DNA from: Sphingomonas chungangi
Lineage (GTDB): Bacteria > Pseudomonadota > Alphaproteobacteria > Sphingomonadales > Sphingomonadaceae
Assembly: GCF_013778325.1 (NCBI RefSeq)
Contig: NZ_JACEIB010000006.1
Location: forward strand, 124,001 to 188,000
Reading direction: 5' to 3'
Length of the DNA: 64,000 bases
In this document: one piece after another, positions 24,019 to 32,826 of the stretch
Layout: each line of letters begins with the position of its first letter
How positions within the stretch are numbered: position 1 is the first letter of the stretch
Translations under genes and position numbers: made by a program
The notes under the pieces: model-generated
The model's database searches: none
What the model was told of the DNA's origin: nothing
The model's input: the letters and a program-made list of their open reading frames with translations, nothing else

Positions 24019-26232
24019 ATGACCGAAACGCCGGCCATCATTGCTGACCTGGATCTCGCCGCCTGCGAGCGCGAGCCCATCCGCGTGCCCGGCAGCATCC
24101 AGCCGCACGGCGCGCTGTTCGTGCTCGATGCGGACGGCGTCGTATCGAAGGCGGCGATCGGCGCGCTGGCGGTGGGGGTCGTCGACGATCCGGTCGGCCG
24201 CAAGCTCGCCGACCTGCTGCCGGGCGACGCGCGCCGGGCGATCGAAAGCCTCGGGACCGGCCTCGTCGCAGGGCGAGGACCGGAGCATCTCTGCTTCCTG
24301 CGCACCGAAGCGGGTGCCTTCCACCTCGTCGCCCATCGATCGGGCGAGGACGTCATCGTCGAACTGGAGCGCGCGACGGGCGACGAGCCGGGCAGCTTCG
24401 ACGCGGTCTATCCCGACGTCCGCGCCTTCCTCGATGCCGTCCAGCGCACCTCCGGCATCCAGGCGCTCGCCGATCTCGCGGCGCGCGAGGTGCGGCGGAT
24501 CACCGGGCTCGACCGCGCGCTGATCTACCGCTTCGACGAGGAATGGAACGGCGAAGTGATCGCCGAGGACAATGGCGGGCGCCTGCCCGTCTATCTCGAT
24601 CTGCGCTGGCCGGCGTCGGACATTCCGGCGCAGGCGCGCGAGCTCTACCGTCTCAACCGCCTGCGCCTGATCGCCGACGCCAATTACGAGCCCGCGCCGA
24701 TCACGCCCGATGGAGCGGCGGTGGACCTCACCTATTCCGTCCTGCGCAGTGTCTCGCCGGTCCACCTCGAATATATGCGCAACATGGAGACGATGGCCTC
24801 CATGTCGATCTCCCTGCTGTCGGGCGAGAGGCTGTGGGGGCTGATCTCCTGCCACCATCAGGACCCGATCCGGGTACCGTACCATGTCCGCGCGGCGTGC
24901 GAGTTCATCGGCCAGGTCGTCTCGATGCAGATCGCCGCGCACGAGGCCTCCGCGCTGGCACTCCGCCGCGACGCGCTGCGCACTGTGCAGGGCAAGCTGC
25001 TCGCGCACATGGCGGCGGAGGATCATTTCATCGACGGCCTGCTCGCCCATCCCAGAGACCTGATGGCGCTGACCGGTGCGGACGGCGCCGCCGTGGTCGC
25101 GGGCGGGCGCTGCACCCGGCTCGGCGAGACGCCCGACGAGCCCGCCATCCTGTCGCTGGTCGAATGGCTCTCCCAACAGGATCGCGAAGATGTCTTCGTC
25201 GCGGACAGCCTGGCCGCCGAGTGGCCGGAGGGCGAGGCGCTCAAGGATCTCGGCTCCGGCGTGGTCGCCATCTCGATCTCGCAGATTCATGACTCCTACC
25301 TGATCTGGTTCCGGCCTGAGCTGGTTCGCACCGTCTCGTGGGGCGGCGATCCCGCCAAGCGCGCCGAACTCGGGCCGGATGGCCTGCGCCTTCATCCGCG
25401 CAAGTCCTTCGACATCTGGAAGGAAACCGTGCGGTTGCGCGCCAGGCCGTGGCACGAGGCCGAGATCGATGCCGCGCGGGAACTGCGCGTCGCGATCGTC
25501 GACATCGTGCTGCGCCGCGCCGAGGAGATGGCGGCGCTGTCCGAGCGGCTGGCCGCGATCAACAAGGAGCTGGAGGCGTTCAGCTATTCGGTCAGCCACG
25601 ATCTGCGCGCGCCGTTCCGTCACATCGTCGGCTATGCGCAATTGCTCAAGAAGTTCGAGGGCGAGCGGCTGTCCGAGCGGGGCGACCGCTATATCGAGAC
25701 GATCATCGAGAGCGCGATCTCGGCGGGGCAGCTGGTCGACGACCTGCTGAGCTATTCGCAGATGGGCCGATCGACGATCACGCCCGTCTCGATCGACGTC
25801 GCCGCGATGGTGGACGAGGCGCGCGCCAACCTCACTGTCGAGGGAGACCGGCATCGCGTCGACTGGCGGATCGGCGATCTCGCACCCGTCCGCGCCGATC
25901 CGGTGATGGTGCGTCTGGTCGTGCAGAACCTTCTGGAAAATGCGCTGAAATTCTCGCGGGATCGGGAACCGGCCGTGATCGAAATCGGTTCGGAAGCGAA
26001 AGAAGGCGACGTGACGACCTGGGTTCGCGACAATGGTGCGGGTTTCGACATGGCCTATGTGGACAAGCTGTTCGGCGTTTTCCAGCGGCTCCATCGCGAG
26101 GAGGAGTTCGAGGGCACCGGCATCGGGCTCGCCAACGTGAAGCGCATCGTCGAGCGGCACGGCGGGCGCGTGTGGGCGCAAGGGGAACCGGACAGGGGGG
26201 CGACCTTCTTCTTCGCCCTGCCTGCAGCGTAG
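24019..26232 (+). CDS. bphP: Bacteriophytochrome histidine kinase
   Basis: A 737-residue red/far-red photoreceptor kinase. The order is a PAS-like domain with biliverdin-attachment C16 (LAACEREPIRVPGSIQPHG), GAF with the lasso region (WPASDIPAQARELYRLNRLR), PHY with the tongue motif HPRKSFDIWKETV, HisKA with H527 (SYSVSHDLRAPFRHI), and an HATPase (NLLENALKFSRDREP, DNGAGFDM, EGTGIGLANVKRIVERHGG). All catalytic features are present. It is followed after 12 bases by a response regulator gene. No heme oxygenase gene is in the window, so biliverdin must come from elsewhere. Confidence 0.95.
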   Translation: MTETPAIIADLDLAACEREPIRVPGSIQPHGALFVLDADGVVSKAAIGALAVGVVDDPVGRKLADLLPGDARRAIESLGTGLVAGRGPEHLCFLRTEAGAFHLVAHRSGEDVIVELERATGDEPGSFDAVYPDVRAFLDAVQRTSGIQALADLAAREVRRITGLDRALIYRFDEEWNGEVIAEDNGGRLPVYLDLRWPASDIPAQARELYRLNRLRLIADANYEPAPITPDGAAVDLTYSVLRSVSPVHLEYMRNMETMASMSISLLSGERLWGLISCHHQDPIRVPYHVRAACEFIGQVVSMQIAAHEASALALRRDALRTVQGKLLAHMAAEDHFIDGLLAHPRDLMALTGADGAAVVAGGRCTRLGETPDEPAILSLVEWLSQQDREDVFVADSLAAEWPEGEALKDLGSGVVAISISQIHDSYLIWFRPELVRTVSWGGDPAKRAELGPDGLRLHPRKSFDIWKETVRLRARPWHEAEIDAARELRVAIVDIVLRRAEEMAALSERLAAINKELEAFSYSVSHDLRAPFRHIVGYAQLLKKFEGERLSERGDRYIETIIESAISAGQLVDDLLSYSQMGRSTITPVSIDVAAMVDEARANLTVEGDRHRVDWRIGDLAPVRADPVMVRLVVQNLLENALKFSRDREPAVIEIGSEAKEGDVTTWVRDNGAGFDMAYVDKLFGVFQRLHREEEFEGTGIGLANVKRIVERHGGRVWAQGEPDRGATFFFALPAA

Positions 26233-26244
26233 AAGGGGGCGATT

Positions 26245-26700
26245 ATGGCTGATCTCAAACCGATCCTCCTCGTCGAGGACAGTCCCAAGGACGTCGAGCT
26301 GACGCTCGCCGCGCTGGAGCAGTGCCAGCTCGCTAATGCGGTCATCGTCGTGCGCGACGGGGCCGAGGCGCTGGACTATCTCTTCTCGCGCGGCAGCTTC
26401 GCCAACCGCGAGACGGCCGATCCGGCGGTGGTGCTGCTCGATCTCAAGCTGCCGAAGGTTGATGGGCTGGAGGTGCTGGAGCAGATCAAGAAGGATGCGC
26501 ATCTGAAGGGCACGCCGGTGGTGATGCTCACCTCGTCGCGCGAGGAGCGCGATCTGGTGCGCAGCTACAGCCTGGGGGTGAATGCCTTCGTGGTGAAGCC
26601 TGTGGCCTTCGACCAGTTCTTCGAGGCGATCCGCGATCTCGGCATGTTCTGGGCGGTGCTCAACGAGCCGCCGCCTCGCGGGAGCGCCCCAAGCCCGTGA
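26245..26700 (+). CDS. Single-domain response regulator (Rcp1-like, phytochrome partner)
   Basis: A 151-residue stand-alone receiver: acidic pair E11-D12, phospho-acceptor D66 in VVLLDLKLPKVDGLE, Thr/Ser in VVMLTSSREERD, and Lys in AFVVKPVAF. There is no output domain. It resembles Rcp1-type partners encoded next to phytochromes, so it likely takes phosphate from the upstream BphP and passes it on or acts by protein contact. Its stop overlaps the GTG start of the hybrid kinase (GTGA). Confidence 0.93.
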   Translation: MADLKPILLVEDSPKDVELTLAALEQCQLANAVIVVRDGAEALDYLFSRGSFANRETADPAVVLLDLKLPKVDGLEVLEQIKKDAHLKGTPVVMLTSSREERDLVRSYSLGVNAFVVKPVAFDQFFEAIRDLGMFWAVLNEPPPRGSAPSP

Positions 26701-29579
26701 GCGCCGCGCCGATCCGCATCCTGCACCTGGAAGACGACGCGCACGATGCCGAGCTGGTGCGCGAGTTCATGGCGGCCGAGGGCATCAAGGCGGCGATCGA
26801 CCGGGTGTGGACCCGCGCCGATTTCGTCGCGGCACTGGATCAGGATTACGACCTGATCCTCGCCGATCACAAGCTGCCGAGCTTCGACGGCGAACAGGCG
26901 CTCGAATTGGCGCACAGCCGCGCGCCGAACGTGCCCTTCATCTTCGTCTCCGGCACGCTGGGCGAGGAGGTCGCGGTCGAGGCGCTGAAGCACGGGGCGA
27001 CCGATTACGTCACCAAGCAGCGGCTGGAGCGGTTGCCCGCGGTGGTCGAGCGCGCGCTGGAAGAGCGGGCGCAGCGCATCGCGCGCCGCGCCGCCGAGGA
27101 GACGCTGCGGCTGGCGACGGTCGCCTCGCAGGTCGGCACCTGGGACTATGATCCGGTGCATGACGTGCTGCGGTGGGATGCGCAGTGCAAGGCGCTGTTC
27201 GGCCTGCCGTCCGATGCGGTGGTCGATTATCAGGACAGCTTCCTCGCCGGCATCCACCCCGCAGACCGGGCTATGGCCGATGCGGCGGTCCAGGCGGCGC
27301 TGCGACCCGGCGGCACCGGCGGCTACGACATCGAATATCGCACCATCGGCCTGCAGGACGGGATCGAGCGCTGGGTCGCCGCCAAGGGGCGCGGCCAGTT
27401 CGAGGACGGCAAGGCGGTGCGCTTCGTCGGCACCGTCATCGACATCACCGATCGCAAGCGGGCCTATGCCGCTGTCGCCGCCTCCGAGGTGGCGCTGCGG
27501 CTGGAAAGTCATGCGCTGGAGATTCTGAATCAGGTCTCGCGGGAGATCGCAGCCGAGCTCGATCTCGAGCGGCTGGTGCAGACGGTGGTCGATGCCGGTG
27601 CCGAGCTGACGGGCGCGGAGTTCGGCGCCTTCTTCTACAACGTGCTCGATCAGAGCGGCGAACGCTACATGCTCTATTCGCTGTCCGGCGCGGAGCGGGC
27701 GGCGTTCGAGAATTTTCCGATGCCTCGCAATACCGAGTTGTTCGCACCCACCTTCCGGGGCGACGGCGTGGTCCGGATCGACGACGTGTCGGCCGATCCG
27801 CGCTACGGCCGCAATGCCCCCCACAAGGGCATGCCGGAGGGCCATCTGCCGGTGCGAAGCTATCTGGCCGCGTCGGTGGTGATGCGGTCCGGCGAAGTGC
27901 TCGGCGGCCTGTTCTTCGGCCATGGTGCACCCGACAGGTTCGCGGCGCGCACCGAGCGGTTGATCGCGGGCCTCGCCGCGCAGGCGGCGGTGGGCATCGA
28001 GAATGCGCGGCTGTTCCAGTCCGCCCAGAAGCTCAACCAGACGCTGGAGGAGCAGGTCGCGGTGCGTACCGCCGAGCGCGATCGCATCTGGCAGGTCTCC
28101 GACGATCTGCTCGGCGTCGCGGACCAGAACGGAATCTGGCTCAGCATCAACCCGGCCTGGACGCGCGTGCTGGGCTGGGAGGCGGACGAGGTGATTGGCC
28201 GCACCTCCGAATGGCTCGAGCATCCCGAAGATCGCGCCAAGACCCGCGCCGAAGTGTCGACGCTTGCCGGCGGGGTCAGCACCACCAATTTCGAGAACCG
28301 CTTCCGCACGCGCTCCGGCGAGTATCGCACGCTCAACTGGCGCGCCGTGCCCGAGGGCGGCCTGATCTATTGCGTCGCGCGCGACATCACCGCGCAGGTG
28401 GTGCAGGCCGAGGCGCTGGCGGAGGCCGAGGAAGGCCTGCGCCAGTCCCAGAAGATGGAAGTTCTGGGCCAGCTCACCGGCGGCGTGGCGCACGATTTCA
28501 ACAACCTGCTACAGATCGTGATGGGCAATCTGGACATGCTCAGGCGGCATCTTCCCGCCGAGCCGGCGCGCCTGCGCCGCTCCGCCGACAACGCGTTCGC
28601 CGGCGCCGAGCGCGCGGCGACGCTGACCCAGCGCCTGCTTGCCTTCGCGCGCCGCCAGCCGCTCGCGCCCAAGCCGGTCTCGCCCAACGCTTTGGTTGCG
28701 GGGATGAGCGATCTGCTCCACCGCACGCTCGGCGAGACGGTGGCGGTGCGCACCGAGCCGGCGGCCGAGGACTGGCTGGTCGAGGTCGATGCCAACCAGC
28801 TCGAAGGCGCGCTGCTCAACCTGTCGGTCAATGCGCGCGATGCGATGCCGGCGGGCGGGCGGCTCACGCTGTCGATCGAGAATCTGACGCTCGCCGAGCC
28901 GATCCGCGGCCAGAGCGAGGTGCCGGCGGGCGAGCATGTGTTGATCGCCGTGGCCGATACCGGCGAGGGCATGCCGCCAGAGGTGGTGGCGCGGGTGTTC
29001 GAACCCTTCTTCACCACCAAGGAGGTGGGCAAGGGCACGGGCCTTGGCCTCTCGATGGTCTATGGTTTCGTCAAGCAGTCGGGCGGTCACGTCCATATCG
29101 CGTCCGAGGCAGGCGAGGGCACGACGGTGCGCATCTATCTGCCGCGCCTGCAGGTCTCGAAGCTGGCGCCGACCGCCGCAGCCGTGCCGGACGGAGATCG
29201 GCGCGGCGGCGACGAGACGATCCTGGTGTGCGAAGACGACGATGGCGTGCGCGCCAACTCGGTCGAGAGCCTGCGCGAGCTGGGATACGACGTTCTGGAG
29301 GCGGCCGACGCGCGCGCAGCGCTGAAGGTGCTCGACGGGCGCTGCGGCAAGGTCGATCTGCTGTTCACGGACGTGATCCTGCCGGGCGGGATGACGGGCT
29401 CCGACCTCGCCGCCAAGGCGCGCGAGAGTTGCCCGGCGCTGCGGGTGCTGTTCACCACCGGCTATGCGCGTGACGCGATCGTCCACCACGGGCGGCTGGA
29501 TGCGGGCGTGCAATTGCTCACCAAGCCCTTCGCCTTCGACGATCTGGCCGCGAAGGTGCGCGAGATGCTGGACGCCTAG
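26697..29579 (+). CDS. Hybrid histidine kinase: REC-PAS-GAF-PAS-HisKA-HATPase-REC
   Basis: A 960-residue cytoplasmic kinase. It has an N-terminal receiver (D57 in LILADHKLPSFDG), a PAS domain (~140-260), a GAF domain (~285-430), a coiled linker, a second PAS (~465-580), HisKA with H599 (GGVAHDFNNLLQIV, the GVAHDFNN class), an HATPase (NARDAMPAGG, DTGEGMPPEV, GKGTGLGLSMVYGFV) and a C-terminal receiver with D892 (LLFTDVILPGG). No membrane segments are seen. The GTG start overlaps the receiver gene, so it is part of the phytochrome operon and probably integrates light with another input sensed by its GAF or PAS domains. Confidence 0.92.
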   Translation: MSAAPIRILHLEDDAHDAELVREFMAAEGIKAAIDRVWTRADFVAALDQDYDLILADHKLPSFDGEQALELAHSRAPNVPFIFVSGTLGEEVAVEALKHGATDYVTKQRLERLPAVVERALEERAQRIARRAAEETLRLATVASQVGTWDYDPVHDVLRWDAQCKALFGLPSDAVVDYQDSFLAGIHPADRAMADAAVQAALRPGGTGGYDIEYRTIGLQDGIERWVAAKGRGQFEDGKAVRFVGTVIDITDRKRAYAAVAASEVALRLESHALEILNQVSREIAAELDLERLVQTVVDAGAELTGAEFGAFFYNVLDQSGERYMLYSLSGAERAAFENFPMPRNTELFAPTFRGDGVVRIDDVSADPRYGRNAPHKGMPEGHLPVRSYLAASVVMRSGEVLGGLFFGHGAPDRFAARTERLIAGLAAQAAVGIENARLFQSAQKLNQTLEEQVAVRTAERDRIWQVSDDLLGVADQNGIWLSINPAWTRVLGWEADEVIGRTSEWLEHPEDRAKTRAEVSTLAGGVSTTNFENRFRTRSGEYRTLNWRAVPEGGLIYCVARDITAQVVQAEALAEAEEGLRQSQKMEVLGQLTGGVAHDFNNLLQIVMGNLDMLRRHLPAEPARLRRSADNAFAGAERAATLTQRLLAFARRQPLAPKPVSPNALVAGMSDLLHRTLGETVAVRTEPAAEDWLVEVDANQLEGALLNLSVNARDAMPAGGRLTLSIENLTLAEPIRGQSEVPAGEHVLIAVADTGEGMPPEVVARVFEPFFTTKEVGKGTGLGLSMVYGFVKQSGGHVHIASEAGEGTTVRIYLPRLQVSKLAPTAAAVPDGDRRGGDETILVCEDDDGVRANSVESLRELGYDVLEAADARAALKVLDGRCGKVDLLFTDVILPGGMTGSDLAAKARESCPALRVLFTTGYARDAIVHHGRLDAGVQLLTKPFAFDDLAAKVREMLDA

Positions 29580-30439
29580 GCCGGCATCCGCATCAGTGCC
29601 TGCCCGGCGCGTATCTCCTGCCCCGTTTCGGCCAGCAGCTCGAAACCCTTGGGCGCGAACAGGATGATGGTGGAGCCATGCTCGAACCAGCCCATCTCCT
29701 CGCCCTTGACGATGTGCGCGGAGCAGGGGATTTCGCGCGAACCGCCGGTGCGGATATGCTGGCCGACATCGACGAAGGTGAAGCGCATCGAGGCGACGAG
29801 GATCGCCGCCACCGGCACGATCAGCAGCTCGTGCCCGCCGCGATCCAGCCTTGTGAGGATCGGCGCGCGCTCGTTGCGGCAGAACAGGCGCTCGACGCGC
29901 TTGAGCGCGATCGGGTTCACGTTCCAGGTGTCGCCGGAAATGTAGCGCATCGTTTCGACCGTCAGGTCATGGGGCGCGTGGAAGCGATGGTACATCGCCG
30001 CCGTCAGCCGCAGCGTGACGAAGCTACCTTCACGGAACGGCGCAGCCAGCGCGGCGTCGCCGACCAACTCCTCGATCCTGTATGGCATGCCCTTGGCCTG
30101 ATAGAGCCTGCCGTCCTCGACCCGCCCACAGGCGCCGACGATCGCGTCGGAGGGGCTGGCTAGCACATCCGGATCGGGATCGGCGGGGCGCGATCCGGGC
30201 TTCAGCGCGCGGGTGAAGGCGTGATGGAGGCTGCGGAAGTGGTGGTCGGCGGCGTCGGAAAGATCGACGTCGCAGAAGGTCCGCCACAGCCTGAGCGAAA
30301 CGCCGCGCACCAGCGGCTGCTCGATCGGCGAGAGCCAGCCCATGAAACGGGTCGCCAACCGCCGGGGAATGCGGTTGGTCAGCAGAAAGTTGAGATCCTC
30401 CTGCGCGCCGATCCGCGCGAGGAGCGAGCGTCTTGTCAT
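29576..30439 (-). CDS. psd: Phosphatidylserine decarboxylase proenzyme
   Basis: A 287-residue enzyme that converts phosphatidylserine to phosphatidylethanolamine. Key features are the YHRFHAPHD region, the C-terminal GWFEHGSTIILFAPKGFEL, and the self-cleavage site G-S with S256 as the future pyruvoyl residue. The IGAQEDLNFLLTNRIPRRLA N-terminus is typical of PSD type I. Its end overlaps the hybrid kinase end by four bases in convergent orientation. Its start is ~35 bp from a divergent aminotransferase gene. With PmtA downstream, this gives the route PS to PE to methylated PE. Confidence 0.95.
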   Translation of the reverse strand: MTRRSLLARIGAQEDLNFLLTNRIPRRLATRFMGWLSPIEQPLVRGVSLRLWRTFCDVDLSDAADHHFRSLHHAFTRALKPGSRPADPDPDVLASPSDAIVGACGRVEDGRLYQAKGMPYRIEELVGDAALAAPFREGSFVTLRLTAAMYHRFHAPHDLTVETMRYISGDTWNVNPIALKRVERLFCRNERAPILTRLDRGGHELLIVPVAAILVASMRFTFVDVGQHIRTGGSREIPCSAHIVKGEEMGWFEHGSTIILFAPKGFELLAETGQEIRAGQALMRMPA

Positions 30440-30474
30440 GATCGCGTCACCATTTCTGTGACTTGGCTGTCATC

Positions 30475-32157
30475 ATGGAAGCCGCTCTCCCGTTCGCCAC
30501 GCAACCCATCCTCCTCACCGCCGCCGGAGCCCTCGCCGTAGCGCTCAGCGCGACCAAGGGCCATGCCCGGCTGCGATTGTCGCGCGCCAAGCACAAGTCG
30601 CTGGCGGGCCATGTCCGCATGTCGCTGCGCGTCGCGCGCTTCGTGCCGGCCTGGGGCTATGACGAACAGCGCTTCTTCCGCGCGGACGGTGCGCCGGACG
30701 AGGTGGCGCGGCAGCGGCAGGCCGGGTTCGCGGCGCTGTCCGCGCTCTACAAGGAGCGTTTTGCCAAGACCGCGGCGCTCACAAAGGAGGCCGCGCAGGG
30801 CTTGTCCGACCTGCAATTCACCGGCGCCTATCGCGTGCCCTTCCAGTTCAGCCGGATCGTGCGCGAGAATCTGTCGGCGGGAAGCTTCCTGCAATCGTCC
30901 GACGGCGTGACGATCACCGATTGCGACGGCAATCGGCTCTACGATCTCGCCGGCTCCTACGGCGTCAACCTGCTCGGCTTCGATACCTATAAGCGGATGA
31001 TCGCGGAAGGCGCCGCGCAGGTCGCCGATCTCGGGCCGGTGCTCGGCGCCTTCCATCCCGTCGTCGCCGACAATGTGCAGCGACTGAGGGCGATCTCCGG
31101 CCTCGACGAGCTCAGCTTCCACATGTCCGGCACCGAGGCGGTGATGCAGGCGGTGCGCCTCGCCCGCTATCATACCAGGCGCACCCACGCGGTGCGCTTC
31201 TGCGGCGCCTATCATGGCTGGTGGGGCGACGTGCAGCCCGGCGTCGGCAACCCGACGCCCGCCGACTACACCTATACGCTCGCCGACATGAGCGAGGACA
31301 CGCTCAAGGTGCTGGCGACGCGCAGGAATATCGCCTGCGTGCTGGTCAATCCGCTGCAGGGCCTCCACCCGAACAGCGGCGCGCCGGGCGACAACACGCT
31401 GGTCGACAGCAGCCGCAAGGCCAGCTTCGACAAGGAAGCTTACGGTGCATGGCTGCGGCGTCTCGCCGAAGTCTGCCGCAAGTCGGGTATCGCGCTGATC
31501 TTCGACGAGGTGTTCGTCGGCTTCCGCCTCGCGCGTGGCGGCGCGGCCGAATATTTCGGCGTGAAGCCCGACATGATCACCTACGGCAAGACGCTCGGCG
31601 GCGGCCTGCCGGTCGGCGTACTGTGCGGGCGTCATGACCTGATGAAGCGCTATCGCGACGACAAGCCCGTCGATATCTGCTTCGCGCGCGGCACGTTCAA
31701 CTCGCATCCCTATGTGATGGGCGCGATGAACGCCTTCCTGCGCTTCCTCGATACCGACGAGGGCCGCGCGCTCTACGATGGGCTGGACGAACGCTGGAAC
31801 GCGCGCGCGGCGCTGATGAACGCGAAGCTGGCGGAGGCGGGGCTGCCGGTCGAGGTCTCGAACATCTCGACGATCTGGACGGTGCGCTACTCCCAGCCGT
31901 CGCGTTACAACTGGATGCTGCAATATTATCTCCGCGCCGAAGGCCTCGCGCTCAGTTGGGTGGGGACGGGGCGGCTGATCTTCAGCCTGAACTACACCGA
32001 CGCCGATTTCGCGGAGGTGGTGGATCGCTTCGTCCGCGCCGCGCGGAAGATGGAAGCGGACGGCTGGTGGTGGAGCGATCCCGCCGTCACCAACAAGATG
32101 ATCCGTCGCGGCATCCTGAAGGAGATGATCGCGGCCTGGCGAGGCAAGGCGATCTGA
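30475..32157 (+). CDS. Class III PLP aminotransferase with N-terminal membrane segment (GSA-aminomutase-like)
   Basis: A ~560-residue protein. The last ~430 residues are a class III aminotransferase resembling glutamate-1-semialdehyde aminomutase: MSGTEAVMQAVRLARYHTRR, IALIFDEVFVGFRLA and the Schiff-base lysine K372 in MITYGKTLGGGLPVG. About 110 extra N-terminal residues begin with a probable membrane anchor (PILLTAAGALAVALSATKG), which is unusual for hemL. Start ATG 30475; an upstream in-frame TTG is less likely. Divergent from psd and near lipid genes, it may act on a lipid-linked aldehyde or amine; inference. Confidence 0.8.
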   Translation: MEAALPFATQPILLTAAGALAVALSATKGHARLRLSRAKHKSLAGHVRMSLRVARFVPAWGYDEQRFFRADGAPDEVARQRQAGFAALSALYKERFAKTAALTKEAAQGLSDLQFTGAYRVPFQFSRIVRENLSAGSFLQSSDGVTITDCDGNRLYDLAGSYGVNLLGFDTYKRMIAEGAAQVADLGPVLGAFHPVVADNVQRLRAISGLDELSFHMSGTEAVMQAVRLARYHTRRTHAVRFCGAYHGWWGDVQPGVGNPTPADYTYTLADMSEDTLKVLATRRNIACVLVNPLQGLHPNSGAPGDNTLVDSSRKASFDKEAYGAWLRRLAEVCRKSGIALIFDEVFVGFRLARGGAAEYFGVKPDMITYGKTLGGGLPVGVLCGRHDLMKRYRDDKPVDICFARGTFNSHPYVMGAMNAFLRFLDTDEGRALYDGLDERWNARAALMNAKLAEAGLPVEVSNISTIWTVRYSQPSRYNWMLQYYLRAEGLALSWVGTGRLIFSLNYTDADFAEVVDRFVRAARKMEADGWWWSDPAVTNKMIRRGILKEMIAAWRGKAI

Positions 32158-32171
32158 TCGGCGCATATAAA

Positions 32172-32201
32172 ATCCCCCTCCCGTCGCTGCGGGAGGGGGA
32201 T
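32172..32201 (-). terminator. Terminator between convergent aminotransferase and Mpo1-like genes
   Basis: A 12-bp perfect stem ATCCCCCTCCCG/CGGGAGGGGGAT with a six-base loop TCGCTG. On the minus strand it is followed by TTTATAT, so it ends the pmtA transcript; it can also stop the aminotransferase transcript. Confidence 0.8.
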
Positions 32202-32217
32202 GATCTGGATCGAGGGC

Positions 32218-32826
32218 TCAATTCGCCTCGGCCGGCGCCCAATTGTCGAAGCGCTCGCCGCGGAGCAGGCGGCCCGGCGCCTTGCGGTAGAGCAGGAAGT
32301 CGCTGAACGGATCGGTGACGATCTTCGTGCCCCACACCAGCCCGGTCTGCACGCCGCGCGTGAAGAACAGCTGGACCACGCGGAAGACGACGCCGGCCAC
32401 CGCCAGAGCAAGCCACATCAGGCCGAGATGGCGCAACCAATCCATTTTGCCGCTGGCGGCGTCGAACAGGCCGAACATCGTCGGGTTCACCCAGAGCGCG
32501 ACCGGGATCAGCGCCCAGATCGTCATCACCACCCACTTGCGGGCGAGGTTGTAACCGACCTTCACCTCTTCCTTATACTCATGCGTCGCCTGGTTGGCGG
32601 CGTCGTAGCCCTTGGGCTCGAAGAAGAAGTGGCCGCACTGGCGGCTGGTCATCGCCACCGTCCAGGCGAGCAGGCTGGCCAGCGCCGGATCCCTGAACAT
32701 CAGGCAATAGGCCGTGATGAAGGTGCAGGCGCTGACGAAGTGCAGGCTCTGGTTGACGAGGCTGTGATGATAATAGCGATGGTCGTCCCAGCGCTGTTCG
32801 TGCAGATGCGCGCGGAAGCTCGTCAT
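32218..32826 (-). CDS. Integral membrane protein, possibly Mpo1-like (DUF962-related)
   Basis: A 202-residue protein with about four membrane segments. Its first half has histidines spaced like those of the Mpo1/YGL010w family (DHRYYHHSLVNQSLHF, then SRQCGHFFFEP). In that family these metal-binding His/Asn positions support oxidative loss of 2-hydroxy fatty acids. The resemblance is by motif only and the protein could be unrelated. Its start overlaps the pmtA stop (ATGA), so the two are co-translated, tying it to phospholipid or sphingolipid metabolism. Confidence 0.55.
   Translation of the reverse strand: MTSFRAHLHEQRWDDHRYYHHSLVNQSLHFVSACTFITAYCLMFRDPALASLLAWTVAMTSRQCGHFFFEPKGYDAANQATHEYKEEVKVGYNLARKWVVMTIWALIPVALWVNPTMFGLFDAASGKMDWLRHLGLMWLALAVAGVVFRVVQLFFTRGVQTGLVWGTKIVTDPFSDFLLYRKAPGRLLRGERFDNWAPAEAN

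Noticed and set aside
23821-26502. A 893-codon minus-strand frame opposite the bacteriophytochrome gene
   Set aside because: It is antisense to bphP and the amidohydrolase end and shows no family features.
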